From assembly GCA_905221605.1 (NCBI GenBank), contig CAJNDS010000502.1, forward strand, positions 328,501 to 392,500: a DNA stretch of 64,000 nucleotides, in the 5' to 3' direction. The notes under the pieces are model-generated. The model saw only the letters and a list, made by a program, of their open reading frames with translations. It searched no databases and was not told the DNA's origin. Numbering within the stretch: position 1 is the first letter of the stretch; every line of letters starts with the position of its first letter. This DNA is from Symbiodinium natans (taxonomy: Eukaryota; Sar; Dinophyceae; Suessiales; Symbiodiniaceae). This document shows, one piece after another, positions 62,399 to 64,000 of the stretch. A program made the translations under genes and the position numbers.

Positions 62399-62687
62399 GT
62401 GAGTGGAACGGATTTGGGGGTTGAGGGGTTAGGGCGGTCAGGGTTCAGTGTGTGGGAGACGGGGTCGAGAGTTTTTTGGGTTACGGATTGCTTACTGAAT
62501 AGCCACGATTGCTATTTTAAATTGGAGAGTGTCAGCTTCGCTTTCTTTTTTTGGCTCCGTAAGCCCTGAAACCCACATTCCTGACACCAACTGAATCCTG
62601 CACCTTGGCCCTAGTCACCCTACACTCCAAATCATTACCCTAAGCCAAGTGTATACCTTCAAAATCTGAGCCAGCGAGTATTGTCAG

Positions 62688-62768
62688 GCAAGCCTCCAGC
62701 CGCAGAGCCTCCCGTTGTCCTGCTGGGCGGGAAAAAGGACGACGAAGAGGAAGCAACCGAGGCCTTTG
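62688..62768 (+). CDS. Exon-like, Pro then acidic
   Basis: After TTGTCAG|G it reads KPPAAEPPVVLLGGKKDDEE then EATEA before G-rich repeat sequence. May follow the exon at 62319. Confidence 0.5.
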
Positions 62769-63029
62769 TTTCGGGCTTAGGGTTTGGGGTTGGGGTTTTA
62801 GGGTGTGGGGGTTTGGGGTTTAGGGCTTGGGTTGGAGCCCTGCGCTTATGTTGTAGAGCTGGCGGTTTGGGGACCAGTGGACCTAACCGATTTTCAGACT
62901 CGATATGCCGGCTTTGTGCAAGGGCTGTCAAGCAGCGTTCGTTTGTCCAATTTCTTCTTCTCGTTGTAGGCGTACTCATCATTTCAGAGAACGGCGCCCC
63001 ACTCTTGGACTAACCTACCTGCCGCGCGT

Positions 63030-63120
63030 CTAAACCCCAAACCCCAAACCCCAAACCCCAAAACCCCAAACCCAGACCCCAAACCCCAAACCCTAAACCC
63101 TAAAACCTAAACCCTAAAAC
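63030..63120. repeat. CCCCAAA array
   Basis: Nine or so CCCCAAA units, then CCCTAAA; another local variant cluster. Confidence 0.95.
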
Positions 63121-63199
63121 CCGGGAGAGCCTTCTTTGCATGGGACCCCCAACCTCCTCTTACACAAAACCTCAAGTGGCCTCAAGCTCTAAATTCTAA

Positions 63200-63310
63200 A
63201 CCCCAAACCCTAAACCCTGAACCCTAAACCCTAAACCCTACACCCTACACCCTAAACCCTAAACCCTAAACCCTAAACCCTAAACCCTAAACCCTAAACC
63301 CTAAACCGTG
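63200..63310. repeat. CCCTAAA array
   Basis: About 15 C-rich units with CCCTACA variants; shorter arrays at 63430-63485 and 63590-63660. Confidence 0.95.
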
Positions 63311-63494
63311 CCAAGCCCTGACGCCTTGGAGAGCCGCAGAGGGATCCACGATGCTCGGGGTACCTTCCTGGCGCCCTGATTATAGGGGGATTCAAGTGTT
63401 TGGGGGTCTACATTGCTAAGCCCTAAAGCCGCAACCCTAAACCCTAAACACTAAACCCTAAACACTAAACCCTAAACCCTAAACCCGCACAGAG

Positions 63495-63543
63495 GAAACC
63501 TTTTGGCAGCTCCTCCCAGACCTTCTGAGCGCCGCGCGGCTCG
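63495..63543 (+). CDS. Exon, ETFWQLLPDLLSAARL
   Basis: 49 bp between ACAGAG|G and CTCG|GTGAGA. Both edges strong; flanked by CCCTAAA arrays. Not recognised. Confidence 0.55.
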
Positions 63544-63899
63544 GTGAGACCGTAGTGGAAGGGGGAGCATCATCATTGCATTATTCTATCCCTAAACCCG
63601 AAACCCTAAACCCTTCACCCTAAACCCGAAACCCGAAACCCTAAACCCTAAACCCTAAGTTGAGGACTTCGTGATCGCAAACGGGATGGGTCTCCGGCTT
63701 TCAGGGTGTTTGCTTGGGCACATAGTCTGCTGGATGAGGAATCGACGTGCTGTTTGAAGGATCGTATAGGAAATGTGGCAGAACTTTACAGGTCTAGGGG
63801 TGTATTCTTGGGAGTTTATGGGAGTTTGACCTGGCAGCAGGTTCACTGGCTGGTTGGATTTGGGTGAGGAGGCTTCAGATCTTGTGTTGCCCTAGCCGC

Positions 63900-64000
63900 T
63901 AACTGGAGGTTCAGGGTACGTGTTAACGAATTATATCTGTACTTATTACCCACTTCTAAGCCCTCAAGTGCCCTAATATAATTGGTTAAGAAGTACCATG
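63900..64000. mobile_element. MITE-like family 1, copy 5, cut by window end
   Basis: Starts AACTGGAGGTTCAGGGTAC; its core reads CCCTCAAGTGCCCTAATAT, the inverse of the GGGCACTTAAGG core of other copies, so it is in the opposite orientation. Confidence 0.75.

Overview
The window looks like nuclear DNA from a dinoflagellate. I infer this from three things together: telomere-type heptamers (TTTAGGG/CCCTAAA) scattered through the whole 64 kb; dozens of very short exon-like islands, all readable on the + strand; and acceptor sites that are mostly AG|G, with GT or occasional GC donors. Strings of short exons on one strand and AG|G acceptors are known dinoflagellate traits. Other protists and plants also carry TTTAGGG, so the assignment is probable, not proven. 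No bacterial operon, rRNA gene, complete tRNA gene, CRISPR array or convincing spliced-leader relic was seen. No long intact CDS exists; open frames over 100 codons are mostly low-complexity or repeat shadows. Exon limits were set by eye from open frame, composition and splice-like edges, so each is a proposal.

Layout. (1) About 0.27-18.2 kb: one apparent giant gene. Some 25 islands of 30-135 bp encode a recurring cysteine-rich module, roughly C-P-x-x-C...DE...C-Y, then (G/D)Y-x-x-x-G, then C-P-C-G-x-N-A-x-x-C. They are separated by 0.2-1 kb introns filled with degenerate telomere-like arrays. (2) 20-28 kb: sparse Ser/Ala-rich exon-like islands among arrays. (3) 28.1-32.1 kb: a likely gene start with a signal-peptide-like exon, then a Thr-rich mucin-like segment and islands with paired cysteines. 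(4) 32.8-48.4 kb: many short exon-like islands, including one recognisable exon of a lipoate-type octanoyltransferase (LipB, 44.1 kb), a weak J-domain-like segment, and Thr/Ser-rich exons at 45.2-45.7 kb. (5) 48.7-53.3 kb: an island nearly free of telomere-like repeats, with a 53-bp tandem repeat, a 0.3 kb duplication, a 30-36 bp minisatellite and two longer ORFs. (6) 55.1-60.1 kb: a diverged tandem triplication carrying the same exon blocks. (7) 60.2-64 kb: more islands and arrays.

The most striking feature is the relation between repeats and genes. A heptamer array meets a stop in every frame within 21 bp on either strand, so it cannot be translated and must be removed by splicing where it sits in a gene. 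In sense orientation the unit itself supplies a GTTTAG donor-like and a TTTAG|G acceptor-like site, and several proposed exons appear to use array-derived edges. Variant units (TTCAGGG, TTTTAGGG, TTTAAAGG, TTTCGGG, TTTAGGGG and 9-mers) are locally homogenised, so the arrays seem to expand in place. At least two compact inverted-repeat (MITE-like) families are dispersed through the introns, and one copy contains a telomere-like array.
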